Source: Salinibacterium sp. (GTDB lineage: Bacteria > Actinomycetota > Actinomycetes > Actinomycetales > Microbacteriaceae). Taken from it: a DNA stretch of 64,000 nucleotides. The notes under the pieces were generated by a model. The model searched no databases. It was not told the DNA's origin and saw only the letters and a list, made by a program, of their open reading frames with translations. The first letter of the stretch is position 1; each line of letters opens with the position of its first letter. The DNA is taken from the NCBI GenBank assembly GCA_019638845.1, contig JAHBSZ010000005.1, forward strand, positions 62,001 through 126,000, read 5' to 3'. This document shows positions 28,581 through 39,642 of the stretch, piece after piece. The position numbers and the translations under genes were made by a program.

Positions 28581-29891
28581 TTATGGACGTCCGAGACCGA
28601 CATAGGTCCATCCCGCCGCACGCCAAGCCACGGGGTCGAGCGCGTTCCGCCCATCGATGATCGTGCGGCCGGACGTGTATGGCTCGACATCAGCGGGCAG
28701 CAGGTGACGAAACTCGTTCCATTCGGTCACGAGCACGATGACCTCAGCGTCGCGCAGGGCATCCTCGAGCTTCTCGGCGAAGGTGAGTTGCGGATGCATG
28801 CGGCGAGAATTGGGAATCGCTTCGGGATCGGTGGCCGTGACATCGGCGCCGAGACCATGCAGCCGAACCGCGACGTCGAGGGCTGGCGAATCACGGACGT
28901 CGTCAGAGAACGGCTTGAACGCAAGCCCCAGCACGGCGACCTTCTTTTCGAATGGCTCTCCCCCCAGCGCATCCACCACCAGATCGACAACGCGATCTCG
29001 GCGACGGAGGTTGATCTTGTCGACCTCCTTGAGAAAGGCGACGGATTCACCGCGCCCAAGCTCCTCCGCGCGCGCAGTGAACGCCCGGATGTCCTTGGGT
29101 AAACACCCACCGCCGAATCCGACTCCGGCCCCGAGGAACCGGCGACCGATGCGTGCATCGAAGCCGAGCGCGTCGGCTAGCTGAGTCACATCGGCACCCG
29201 TGACTTCGGCTATTTCGGCCATCGCATTGATGAACGAGATCTTCGTCGCGAGAAACGCGTTAGCGGAGACCTTGACGAGCTCGGCAGTCGCGTAATCGGT
29301 GACGACAAGTGGGGTGTCGTTCGCGAGCGTCGTCGCGTAGACCTCATCCAGTTGCGCCTTGGCTCGCTCTCCCGCGGCACCGGCCGGCAGTCCGTACACC
29401 AGTCTGTCGGGCGAGATCGTGTCTTTGACGGCGAACCCCTCCCGCAAGAATTCGGGGTTCCAGGCGAGTTGGGCTCCGGACGCTGCGGTGATCATCCCCG
29501 CAAGCCTTTCGGCAGTACCAACCGGAACCGTCGACTTTCCCACGACCAAGTCGCCGTCGGAGAGAAAGGGAATGAGGGCATTCACTGCGGCATCGACATA
29601 GGTAAGGTCTGCCGCGTAGCTACCGCGCTGCTGCGGAGTACCTACAGCAACGAAATGCACGGATGCCCCTGCCGCATCGCTCATCTCTGTGCTGAAGCGA
29701 AGGCGGCCGGTCGCGATCGCGCTTGCGAGTATCTCGGGCAGGCCGGGCTCGAAGAACGTGGCCTCTCCCCGGGTGAGAGAGGCGATCTTGGCCTCGTCTA
29801 CATCGATCCCGACCACCTCATGGCCGAGCTGGGCCATGGACGCCGCGTGCACAGCGCCGAGATAGCCACAGCCGATGACGGACAGTTTCAT
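28581..29891 (-). CDS. ugd: UDP-glucose 6-dehydrogenase
   Basis: A 436-residue NAD-dependent enzyme. It has the Rossmann motif VIGCGYLGAVHA, the STVPVGTAER substrate loop and the catalytic Cys in GVGFGGGCLPKD. The C-terminal domain contains VAVLGLAFKP and DSPALDV. It makes UDP-glucuronate for cell-surface polysaccharides. The start ATG at 29891 is clear, and no overlapping neighbour exists; the 91 bases to the VanZ-like gene hold no clear signal. Confidence 0.95.
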   Translation of the reverse strand: MKLSVIGCGYLGAVHAASMAQLGHEVVGIDVDEAKIASLTRGEATFFEPGLPEILASAIATGRLRFSTEMSDAAGASVHFVAVGTPQQRGSYAADLTYVDAAVNALIPFLSDGDLVVGKSTVPVGTAERLAGMITAASGAQLAWNPEFLREGFAVKDTISPDRLVYGLPAGAAGERAKAQLDEVYATTLANDTPLVVTDYATAELVKVSANAFLATKISFINAMAEIAEVTGADVTQLADALGFDARIGRRFLGAGVGFGGGCLPKDIRAFTARAEELGRGESVAFLKEVDKINLRRRDRVVDLVVDALGGEPFEKKVAVLGLAFKPFSDDVRDSPALDVAVRLHGLGADVTATDPEAIPNSRRMHPQLTFAEKLEDALRDAEVIVLVTEWNEFRHLLPADVEPYTSGRTIIDGRNALDPVAWRAAGWTYVGLGRP

Positions 29892-29982
29892 GAGGGCTCA
29901 CATTCGAATGACGTCGATAGGTGCGACTTTACCGGGAGGGCGCGGCGAGATTCCGGTATGTCACCTGATGTTCAGCTGCTGG

Positions 29983-30360
29983 CTATTCGCCGCGTCGAAG
30001 CCTGCGGGTTGCCCACGCCATACCACGGATGATCGCAGCGATGACCACGCCGATCACACCGCCGGTGCTATTGGCGATCACGTCGCCAACAGAAGCAACG
30101 CGCCCGGGGAGGAAGGTGGCCTGTCCCAACTCGATGCAGATCGAGACGAGAACCAGCCCGACAATCACCGCCCACCACCAGCGGGTCGGCGAGAGCAGGG
30201 CGATCAGGAGTCCGAATGGAACGAACAGCAGGACGTTCGCGAACGACTCGAGCTGCGTGTACGTCACCCAGCCCAAGCCAGTCGAGTCGAGCTCTTGACT
30301 GAGGTCGACACCTCGGATGGGGCTCACCGGCGAGAGCGCGATGATGGCCAGCGCAATCAC
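29983..30360 (-). CDS. VanZ-like family membrane protein
   Basis: About 125 residues with four hydrophobic segments and the VanZ pattern: an ESFANVLLFVPFGLLIALL block, ICIELGQATFLPGR and GDVIANSTGGVIGV. The first canonical start codon is GTG 30360, but this leaves TM1 only about 12 residues long. The in-frame sequence upstream encodes hydrophobic residues back to the asd stop codon with no ATG, GTG or TTG. The N-terminus is therefore uncertain. VanZ relatives can affect teicoplanin resistance; no such role can be claimed. Confidence 0.75.
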   Translation of the reverse strand: MIALAIIALSPVSPIRGVDLSQELDSTGLGWVTYTQLESFANVLLFVPFGLLIALLSPTRWWWAVIVGLVLVSICIELGQATFLPGRVASVGDVIANSTGGVIGVVIAAIIRGMAWATRRLRRGE

Positions 30361-30402
30361 GTAGAGACCGAGGAGGACTCCCGTGACGATACGACCGGCG
30401 AT

Positions 30403-32857
<2,455 letters not shown>

Positions 32858-32861
<4 letters not shown>

Positions 32862-33376
32862 CGGCCGGTGCCGCCGTGCACGATGGCATCGGATTCGCCG
32901 TCGAGGTCGAACGCGGTATGGACGACGCGGACAGCATCGTTAACGGTGTCCGCGCGCGTGACAACCGAGATTCGGATCTCACTCGTGGAGATCATCTCAA
33001 TATTGATACCGGCTTCAAACAGTGCAGTGAAGAGGCGGGCGGAGACGCCAGCATTCGTGCGCATACCAGCACCTACGACCGCGAGCTTAGCGATCTGGTC
33101 GTCGTGTTGGAGCGACTCGAAACCAATGTCTTCCTTCTCGGCGTTGAGCGCGGCCATGGCCTTCTGTGCGTCGTTCTTCGGAAGCGTGAACGAAATGTCG
33201 GTCAGGCCGGTCGACGCCGACGACACGTTCTGCACGATCATGTCGATGTTCACGTTTGCGCGTGCGACGAGGGTAAAGATCTGCGCGGCTTTACCCGGCA
33301 TGTCGGGAACGCCCACAACGGTGATCTTCGCTTCGCTGAGGTCGGCGGCGACACCGGTGACGATCGGCTCTTCCAC
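32858..33376 (-). other. Possible internal start for the regulatory (beta) subunit of aspartate kinase
   Basis: Within lysC a GTG at 33376 (codon 250, before EEPIVTGVA) is preceded by GGAG with a 5-base spacing. Translation from it would give a 172-residue ACT-domain protein. Corynebacterium and Bacillus make such an in-frame beta subunit and form an alpha2-beta2 enzyme. The sequence supports the start, but it is inferred and not shown. Confidence 0.5.
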
Positions 33377-34123
33377 GATTTCTCCATCCTTGGGGTTCAC
33401 GACGAGCGTGCCCTCGTTGTTGTTGAACGACGATCGAACGTGGATCGTGACGCCGTGACGTCGCGCATATTCCACTGCACGGATATACAGCACTTTGGCG
33501 CCGGTGGCAGCGAGTTCCAGCATCTCTTCGCTCGTGATGCGGTCAAGCTTTCGCGCGGAAGGCACCACCCGCGGGTCGGCGGTGAAGACGCCATCGACAT
33601 CGGTGTAGATCTCGCAGACATCGGCCCCGAGAGCAGCAGCGAGAGCGACCGCGGTTGTGTCGGATCCACCTCGGCCGAGGGTGGTGATGTCACCGGTTCC
33701 ACGATTGAACCCCTGAAACCCCGCGACGATAGCAACTGCACCATCGTCGAGCGCTTCGCGTACTCGCTTCGGCGAGACTTCTACAATTCGCGCGGACCCG
33801 TGCTGGGCATCCGTGACCATGCCTGCCTGGCTGCCGGTGTAGCTGCGAGCCTCAATGCCGAGGCTACGGATGGCCATTGCCAAGAGGGCCATCGAGATAC
33901 GCTCACCAGCCGTGAGTAGCATGTCGAGCTCGCGACCGGACGGCAACGGCACTACCTGCTCGGCGAGATCGAGCAGCTCGTCGGTCGTGTCGCCCATCGC
34001 AGAGACGACGACAACGACTTCGTTGCCCGCCTTGCGCGTTTCGACGATGCGCTTCGCCACGCGTTTGATGCTCTCAGCGTCGGCGACCGACGAGCCCCCG
34101 AACTTCTGGACAATGAGGCTCAC
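32858..34123 (-). CDS. lysC: Aspartate kinase
   Basis: A 421-residue enzyme. The kinase domain starts with [11 protein letters not shown] and includes [17 protein letters not shown]. Two ACT domains follow, with a [14 protein letters not shown] start and [10 protein letters not shown], as in lysine- and threonine-sensitive enzymes. It makes aspartyl phosphate for the aspartate amino-acid family. It lies 70 bases after recR in a dnaX-recR-lysC string. An internal start at 33376 could give a beta subunit. Confidence 0.97.
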
Positions 34124-34193
34124 GTGGTTCTCCTGCGGGCTGGCTTGGAGCCTGTATTCAGACCCAACGAGCGAGTTTAGCGGCTATGGATGC

Positions 34194-34793
34194 CTAGTTC
34201 TCGACGAGCCTGCGCCCCTCGAAGGCGCGACCGAGAGTGACCTCGTCGGCATACTCGAGGTCACCGCCGACCGGAAGCCCCGAAGCAAGACGGGTGACGC
34301 GCAAATTCGGGTAGTTGAGCAGACGAGTGAGGTAGGTCGCGGTCGCCTCGCCCTCAAGGTTCGGATCCGTAGCGATGATGACCTCGGTCACAGTACCGTC
34401 GGCGAGGCGACCGACGAGCTGCTTCATCCGCAGGTCGTCGGGCCCGATGCCATCGATAGGACTTATCGCTCCGCCGAGCACGTGGTAGAGGCCCTTGAAC
34501 TCTCGTGTTCGCTCAATCGCGACCACATCCTTCGCCTCCTCCACGACGCAGATAGTCGCGTGGGACCGACGGGGATCACGGCAGATCGAGCACGTCTCTT
34601 GTTCGGTGACGTTTCCGCAGATCGAACAGAACCGCACTTTGTCGCGGACCTCACGCAACACCTCAGAAAGACGAGTTACGTCGAAACTCTGTGTCTGCAG
34701 AATATGGAAAGCGATACGCTGCGCCGACTTGGGCCCGATACCCGGAAGGCGACCCAGTTCGTCGATGAGTTCCTGAACAATTCCGTCGTACAC
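34194..34793 (-). CDS. recR: Recombination mediator protein RecR
   Basis: A 199-residue protein of standard length. It has the helix-hairpin-helix [18 protein letters not shown], a Cys4 zinc finger (CSICGNVT...CSICRD), and a Toprim domain with CVVEEAKD and [13 protein letters not shown]. It helps load RecA at gaps with RecF/RecO. It starts 4 bases after the dnaX stop and lies before lysC, the conserved actinobacterial order. Confidence 0.97.
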   Translation of the reverse strand: MYDGIVQELIDELGRLPGIGPKSAQRIAFHILQTQSFDVTRLSEVLREVRDKVRFCSICGNVTEQETCSICRDPRRSHATICVVEEAKDVVAIERTREFKGLYHVLGGAISPIDGIGPDDLRMKQLVGRLADGTVTEVIIATDPNLEGEATATYLTRLLNYPNLRVTRLASGLPVGGDLEYADEVTLGRAFEGRRLVEN

Positions 34794-34796
34794 GCT

Positions 34797-36884
34797 TTAC
34801 TCGTCCCGAGCCGTTGGGACAACACGCGGCGCGACGGACTGCTCCTCGATGAAGCTCGCCCCGAGAAGCTCGCGCACCACCGACTCGCCGTACCGCGCAT
34901 TCTCGGCAGCAGTCCGTGACGGCGTGGCTGCCGCGGTCGGCGCGTGCTGCTCGGGATTGGTCTTCTCAGGATTGGCCCGCACTGGCTGGGTCTGCCTAGG
35001 TACTTCCGAGGCAGAATCTTCCGGCGCAGGTGCGTCCGTAGCAAGAACCTCTGGGGCGTGCTTTGGCTGCGCTACAGGCTGTCCTGATGCCGCATCCGGG
35101 TTGGCGGGCCTGTTGCGGGCGGGCACCCGAGTCGGGGCCGGTGCATCGGCAGGTTCGGATTCGGGGATCGCGGCGACTGCCCATCCACCTTCAGTGGGCG
35201 GAAACTCGTCGACGGGAGGTGCATCCTCGACTGGAGGTGCATCATCGACTGACGAGGACCGATCAGCCGAAACCGCGTCAGCGGGGCGCGCAGGAGGCGC
35301 GGAACTCGTGTCCACCCGGGCGATGAATGCCGGCTCTAGCCCTAGGACCGTGACGAATGCCTTCTTCAGGATGTCGCCGACACCTTGGCCAGGTGACGCA
35401 GGCTTCTTGAGCTCGACGACATCTTTCTGGCTGGGGAACGAAAGAACCAGAATCTTGCCGTCCCGCAATTCGAGCGGCTGCGCCGTGTAGACGACCAACC
35501 ACGCGTTGAGTTTCGCGTTCTTGACGACCTCGAGAATCTCGGGCCATGCGTCTTTGACCTGCTGGAGCGTGACGGGGCCAATGGGCTTCTCGCGGGCGGG
35601 GGCGGGAGTTTCGGGGGTCGCGGCGGTGGAGGTCGGATCAGCCGAAGTCGCAGAGCCCGAAGTGACGACAGACGCGACCCGCGCGGGCGGCTCGACCCGC
35701 CCAGAAGTGACGGCCGTGCCTTCGACACCGACACGGCGCTCGAGTCGTTCCACGCGAGCAAGAGCACCACGCTCGGAGTCATCGCTCGCCGGGACCAAGA
35801 TACGCGCGACCATGAGCTCGAGATGCAATCGGGGTGATGTCGCTCCCGTCATCTCAGAAAGAGCAGCATTCGCAACATCGGCAGCCCGCGACAACTCCGC
35901 GGTACCGAACGTCGACGCCTGCTTCGCCATGCGATCGAGCTGGTCTTGCGGAACACCCCGAAGTACGGATGCCGCGTTCCCCGAGGTCGCGGCGACGATG
36001 ATCAGGTCGCGCAGACGCTCCAGCAGGTCTTCAACGAACCGACGGGGGTCTTGCCCGGTCTGAATCACCCTGTCGACGGAACCGAAAGCCGCCGCAGCAT
36101 CCCGCCCACCGATCGCCTCGACAACGTCATCAAGCAACGCTCCATGCGTGTAGCCGAGCAAAGCTACCGCTCGTTCGTACTCGATCGTGTTCGTCTCGGA
36201 ACCGGCGATGAGCTGGTCGAGCAACGACAGGGTGTCCCGGACGGAACCGCCACCCGCACGCACCACGAGCGGGAGCACTCCCGGTTCGACCTCGACACCC
36301 TCTGACGTGCACAACTGCTGCACGTAGTCGAGCATCTGTGCTGGGGGCACGAGCCTAAACGGATAGTGGTGTGTACGGGATCGGATTGTGCCGATGACCT
36401 TCTCAGGCTCCGTTGTCGCGAAGATGAACTTCACGTGATCCGGCGGCTCCTCCACGATCTTGAGGAGAGCGTTGAACCCCTGCGGCGTCACCATGTGCGC
36501 TTCGTCGAGGATGAAGATCTTGAATCGATCACGCGCGGGAGCGAAGACCGCTCGCTCGCGCAAGTCCCGCGCGTCATCGACGCCATTGTGCGATGCGGCG
36601 TCGATCTCGACAACATCGAGCGAACCACTGCCGTCGCGGGAGAGCTCCACACACGACGGGCAGACACCGCACGGGGTATCCGTCGGGCCTTCAACGCAGT
36701 TGAGACAACGGGCGAGGATGCGAGCTGACGTGGTCTTGCCGCAGCCGCGTGGCCCGCTGAACAAGTAGGCGTGGCTCACCCGGTCGGTGCGAAGAGCCGT
36801 GCGCAGCGGATCCGTCACCTGAGACTGGCCGATCAATTCGGCAAACGTCTCCGGCCGATAACGGCGATACAGGGCAGCGACCAC
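34797..36884 (-). CDS. dnaX: DNA polymerase III subunit gamma/tau
   Basis: A 695-residue protein starting at GTG 36884. The AAA+ domain has Walker A SGPRGCGKTT, a zinc module (CLNC and CGVCPSC), Walker B FILDEAHM and the sensor FATTEPEKV. The helical collar region ends near 360. The last 300 residues are Pro/Ala/Ser-rich, with a folded tau-like segment around residues 440-530. It is the clamp-loader ATPase and holds the replisome together. I did not find an obvious frameshift site. Confidence 0.96.
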   Translation of the reverse strand: MVAALYRRYRPETFAELIGQSQVTDPLRTALRTDRVSHAYLFSGPRGCGKTTSARILARCLNCVEGPTDTPCGVCPSCVELSRDGSGSLDVVEIDAASHNGVDDARDLRERAVFAPARDRFKIFILDEAHMVTPQGFNALLKIVEEPPDHVKFIFATTEPEKVIGTIRSRTHHYPFRLVPPAQMLDYVQQLCTSEGVEVEPGVLPLVVRAGGGSVRDTLSLLDQLIAGSETNTIEYERAVALLGYTHGALLDDVVEAIGGRDAAAAFGSVDRVIQTGQDPRRFVEDLLERLRDLIIVAATSGNAASVLRGVPQDQLDRMAKQASTFGTAELSRAADVANAALSEMTGATSPRLHLELMVARILVPASDDSERGALARVERLERRVGVEGTAVTSGRVEPPARVASVVTSGSATSADPTSTAATPETPAPAREKPIGPVTLQQVKDAWPEILEVVKNAKLNAWLVVYTAQPLELRDGKILVLSFPSQKDVVELKKPASPGQGVGDILKKAFVTVLGLEPAFIARVDTSSAPPARPADAVSADRSSSVDDAPPVEDAPPVDEFPPTEGGWAVAAIPESEPADAPAPTRVPARNRPANPDAASGQPVAQPKHAPEVLATDAPAPEDSASEVPRQTQPVRANPEKTNPEQHAPTAAATPSRTAAENARYGESVVRELLGASFIEEQSVAPRVVPTARDE

Positions 36885-36947
36885 GTGTACAGGTTAGTCG
36901 CTGCAACTGACCCGAGCGGGGCGGAGGGCGCGGGCAGGGACAGGCAG

Positions 36948-37556
36948 CTAGGTCGCGTAGGTGGTGAGCAGAAGTTCGTCGAACATCGCGATCTCAAAAG
37001 CCTGAGTGGCCGAGGCCTGCTTGGCGATGTGGCGAACCGGAGCAGTCGCGGCTCCGGTCGCGGCATCTGCCATGTGCACGCCGCCGACATGGTGTGAGCG
37101 CATGAGCGTCAGAAACAGTCGGCCCTGAGCGAGCCCTTCTGCGGTCGCGAGCTCCCGCATCTGCTCGACGGTCGCAAGGCCCGGCATGTCGGCAGCGGGC
37201 ATCCCCATGCCCATCCACCCCATAACCGTTGTGGGCGGCGCCGTGCTCTCGCCCCACGACTGAAGCCAGGTATGCATCATGCCGCGTTCGTACGACTGGT
37301 TTTGCAGGATGTCTGCCGCAGCCGTTTGCACGGACGAACCGGTAGCTCGGCCGAGCACCCGCTGGCACATCGCGAGGGCCTGCTCGTGGTGGAAAGCCAT
37401 GTCCTGGCAGAACCCAATGTCGACCTCATTGGGAGCGACAGCCGTCTGCGTCGGCGCGCACGCGGCGAGTGCCGCACCCGCCATCGCGAACGCTGCACCA
37501 CCCAGAAGTGCGCGACGCGTCGACCCGCCAGCGCCCACCGGAGTGTGCCCCGTCAC
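36948..37556 (-). CDS. DUF305 family ferritin-like lipoprotein
   Basis: A 202-residue protein from GTG 37556, 2 bases after the upstream gene's stop; the longer open frame to 37703 is not coding. The N-terminus has twin Arg (R14-R15) before a hydrophobic stretch and lipobox LAAC (C33), suggesting a Tat-exported lipoprotein. The DUF305 core has FCQDMAFHHEQALAM and LMRSHHVGGVHM. A Met-rich loop, MGWMGMGMPAADMPG, may bind copper or silver. Function is not established. Confidence 0.85.
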   Translation of the reverse strand: MTGHTPVGAGGSTRRALLGGAAFAMAGAALAACAPTQTAVAPNEVDIGFCQDMAFHHEQALAMCQRVLGRATGSSVQTAAADILQNQSYERGMMHTWLQSWGESTAPPTTVMGWMGMGMPAADMPGLATVEQMRELATAEGLAQGRLFLTLMRSHHVGGVHMADAATGAATAPVRHIAKQASATQAFEIAMFDELLLTTYAT

Positions 37557-37558
37557 GG

Positions 37559-38473
37559 TTAGCCGCGTCCGGGCGGTCCGCCGGCCCCGGAGCCGACAAT
37601 TGCGCCATCGGCCACCACGCCGTGGTAGCACCCCAGGAAGTACGGGAACGTCGTCGTCGTGTAGTAGCGGTACTGTCCATCGGCATCCACCCGACCGTTG
37701 CACTGATCGAGGTCACCCGATCCGGCGACATAGCTGTGTGCTGACCACGTGTCTGACGCGAACAAGGAGGAGTCGGTGAGCTGCCAGCTGCTTGTCAGTT
37801 GCGTCGTCGAGGTGCACGCGGCATCCGCGCAGACTAGGCCCGACATGATCGGGTAGCCGTCGGGAGACCAGCCCACCACTATCGATTTTCCGGATTCGGC
37901 CTCGGTCGCGGAATAGAGGCAATCCACCCCGTCAGCCCAACCGAAGAGGTGCAGGTGGAACTGGACGGGGCTCGAGTGACTGCCGCACTCGGAGAGCGCA
38001 CCGACCAGCGACAAGACATCGCCACCGGTTGCTTCGGTAGGCCCGTAGATGGCGACGCCATCAACAGCAACGGCAATCGTGCCGAGCATCGGGACGGCGG
38101 AGGGAGTCGCTGCCTCGACCGGGTTCACCGCAATCGACACCGTCTGCTCCGACGCCCGCAGCACCTCAGGAGTGGTTGCCACATAGAGGTAGTCGGGAAT
38201 GCTGTTGCTCGCGACCACCAAGGTCTCGCCGCTGCAGTCGGCACTCAGCGTCGGAGCCTCGTCGCCTGGGTTCGCACTGACCACGCTGCGGAAGGTCGCG
38301 GCCATCGCCGCGCAGTCCCCTGACGAGGCGGCGAACTCACCCGATGCTGCCGCGGTCGCCGTGGGCGCCGTCGTGGGCGTATCGGTGGTGTCGGCTTGAG
38401 TAGTACAACCGGCGGCAAGCATCACGCCAGCGATGAGGAGCGCGCTGCGCGCGACCACTGTGTTGAGAATCAT
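37559..38473 (-). CDS. YHYH domain lipoprotein
   Basis: A 304-residue protein with lipobox LAAGC (Cys near 23) and a Thr/Ala-rich linker. The C-terminal half matches the YHYH domain, which is named for a motif here seen as QYRYYTTTTFPYFLGCYHG. It also has AIYGPTEATGG and FHLHLFGWADGVDC. Four or more cysteines suggest disulfides in an extracytoplasmic protein. It is followed at 2 bases by the DUF305 gene, so the two probably work together, perhaps on a metal. Confidence 0.85.
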   Translation of the reverse strand: MILNTVVARSALLIAGVMLAAGCTTQADTTDTPTTAPTATAAASGEFAASSGDCAAMAATFRSVVSANPGDEAPTLSADCSGETLVVASNSIPDYLYVATTPEVLRASEQTVSIAVNPVEAATPSAVPMLGTIAVAVDGVAIYGPTEATGGDVLSLVGALSECGSHSSPVQFHLHLFGWADGVDCLYSATEAESGKSIVVGWSPDGYPIMSGLVCADAACTSTTQLTSSWQLTDSSLFASDTWSAHSYVAGSGDLDQCNGRVDADGQYRYYTTTTFPYFLGCYHGVVADGAIVGSGAGGPPGRG

Positions 38474-38517
38474 GTGTCTATCGTTCCAGCGCGCCTTCTC
38501 TCACAGATTTGTTCCGG

Positions 38518-39642
38518 CTATGAATCGGGTAACAATCCCACCAGTGCGGCCGCCTGCCGTGCGATCTCGAATTCCTCGTTGGTGGGCACCACGAGCACGG
38601 CAACAGGCGAGTCGGCGGATGACACGAACCGAGCATCCTTCGATGGCGCCGCGTTGAGCGCCTCATCGAGCACGATGCCGAACGATTCGAGCCCCCGCAC
38701 GGTTGCCGCTCGAGTCGCCGGACTATTCTCGCCCGCCCCTGCCGTGAACACGATCGCGTCGGCCCCGCCCAGCAGAACGAGGTATGCGCCCAGATAGTGG
38801 CGTAGGCGGTGGTCGTAAACCTCGAGTGCAAGCACAGCGGTCGCGTCACCGCTCGCCGCCGCCTTGGCCACATCGCGCATGTCGCGCATCCCGGTGAGCC
38901 CGAGAAGCCCACTGCGGCGGTTGAGGAGAACGTCGAGCTCCTCGAGGGTCGCGCCAGCGCGGCCGAGGTGGAACAGCACGCCAGGGTCGATATCGCCCGA
39001 GCGGGTGCCCATGACGAGACCCTCGAGAGGCGTCATGCCCATCGACGTCTCGACGGATCTCCCGGCATTGATGGCCGCAACCGACGCTCCGTTGCCCAGG
39101 TGGAACACGATGAGCTTGGCGTCGTCGCGCCCGAGGAGCCGCGCAGCAACCCCCGACACGAACTGGTAGGACGTGCCGTGGAAGCCATAGCGCCGGATGC
39201 CGTGCTCGTGTGCCGTCGCGGCGTCGACTGCGTAGGTGAACGCCTCCGGCGCCAAGGTCTGGTGAAAAGCCGTATCGAAGACCGCGACGTTGGGTACCCC
39301 GGGAAAGGCCGCGAGCGCGGCACGGATCCCCGCAAGGTTCGCTGGATTGTGCAGGGGAGCAAGGGCGGAAAGCTCGTCGATCGCGGCGATAACGTCATCG
39401 GTGACGAGGGTCGCTGCGGTGAACACGCTCCCCCCGTGCACGACACGATGACCGATGACCGATGGATGCACGTCGCCGAGTTCACCAAGGATCGACTGCA
39501 TCGCCGCGTCATGGTCGGGAGAATTGCCGCTCTCGCCGATACGCTCCACGATCCCGCCACGCAGCTTCGCACCTGACTCGGCGTCGAGAAGCTCCCACTT
39601 GATAGATGATGAGCCCGAGTTAACGATGAACGCGACGGTCAC
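38518..39642 (-). CDS. ackA: Acetate kinase
   Basis: A 374-residue protein with the family signatures VNSGSSSIKWELL, HRVVHGG and HLGNGASVAAINAG. It moves phosphate between acetyl phosphate and ADP to make acetate and ATP. The GTG start at 39642 overlaps the pta stop by 4 bases (GTGA). It is slightly shorter than E. coli AckA, which is common for actinobacteria. Confidence 0.97.
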   Translation of the reverse strand: MTVAFIVNSGSSSIKWELLDAESGAKLRGGIVERIGESGNSPDHDAAMQSILGELGDVHPSVIGHRVVHGGSVFTAATLVTDDVIAAIDELSALAPLHNPANLAGIRAALAAFPGVPNVAVFDTAFHQTLAPEAFTYAVDAATAHEHGIRRYGFHGTSYQFVSGVAARLLGRDDAKLIVFHLGNGASVAAINAGRSVETSMGMTPLEGLVMGTRSGDIDPGVLFHLGRAGATLEELDVLLNRRSGLLGLTGMRDMRDVAKAAASGDATAVLALEVYDHRLRHYLGAYLVLLGGADAIVFTAGAGENSPATRAATVRGLESFGIVLDEALNAAPSKDARFVSSADSPVAVLVVPTNEEFEIARQAAALVGLLPDS

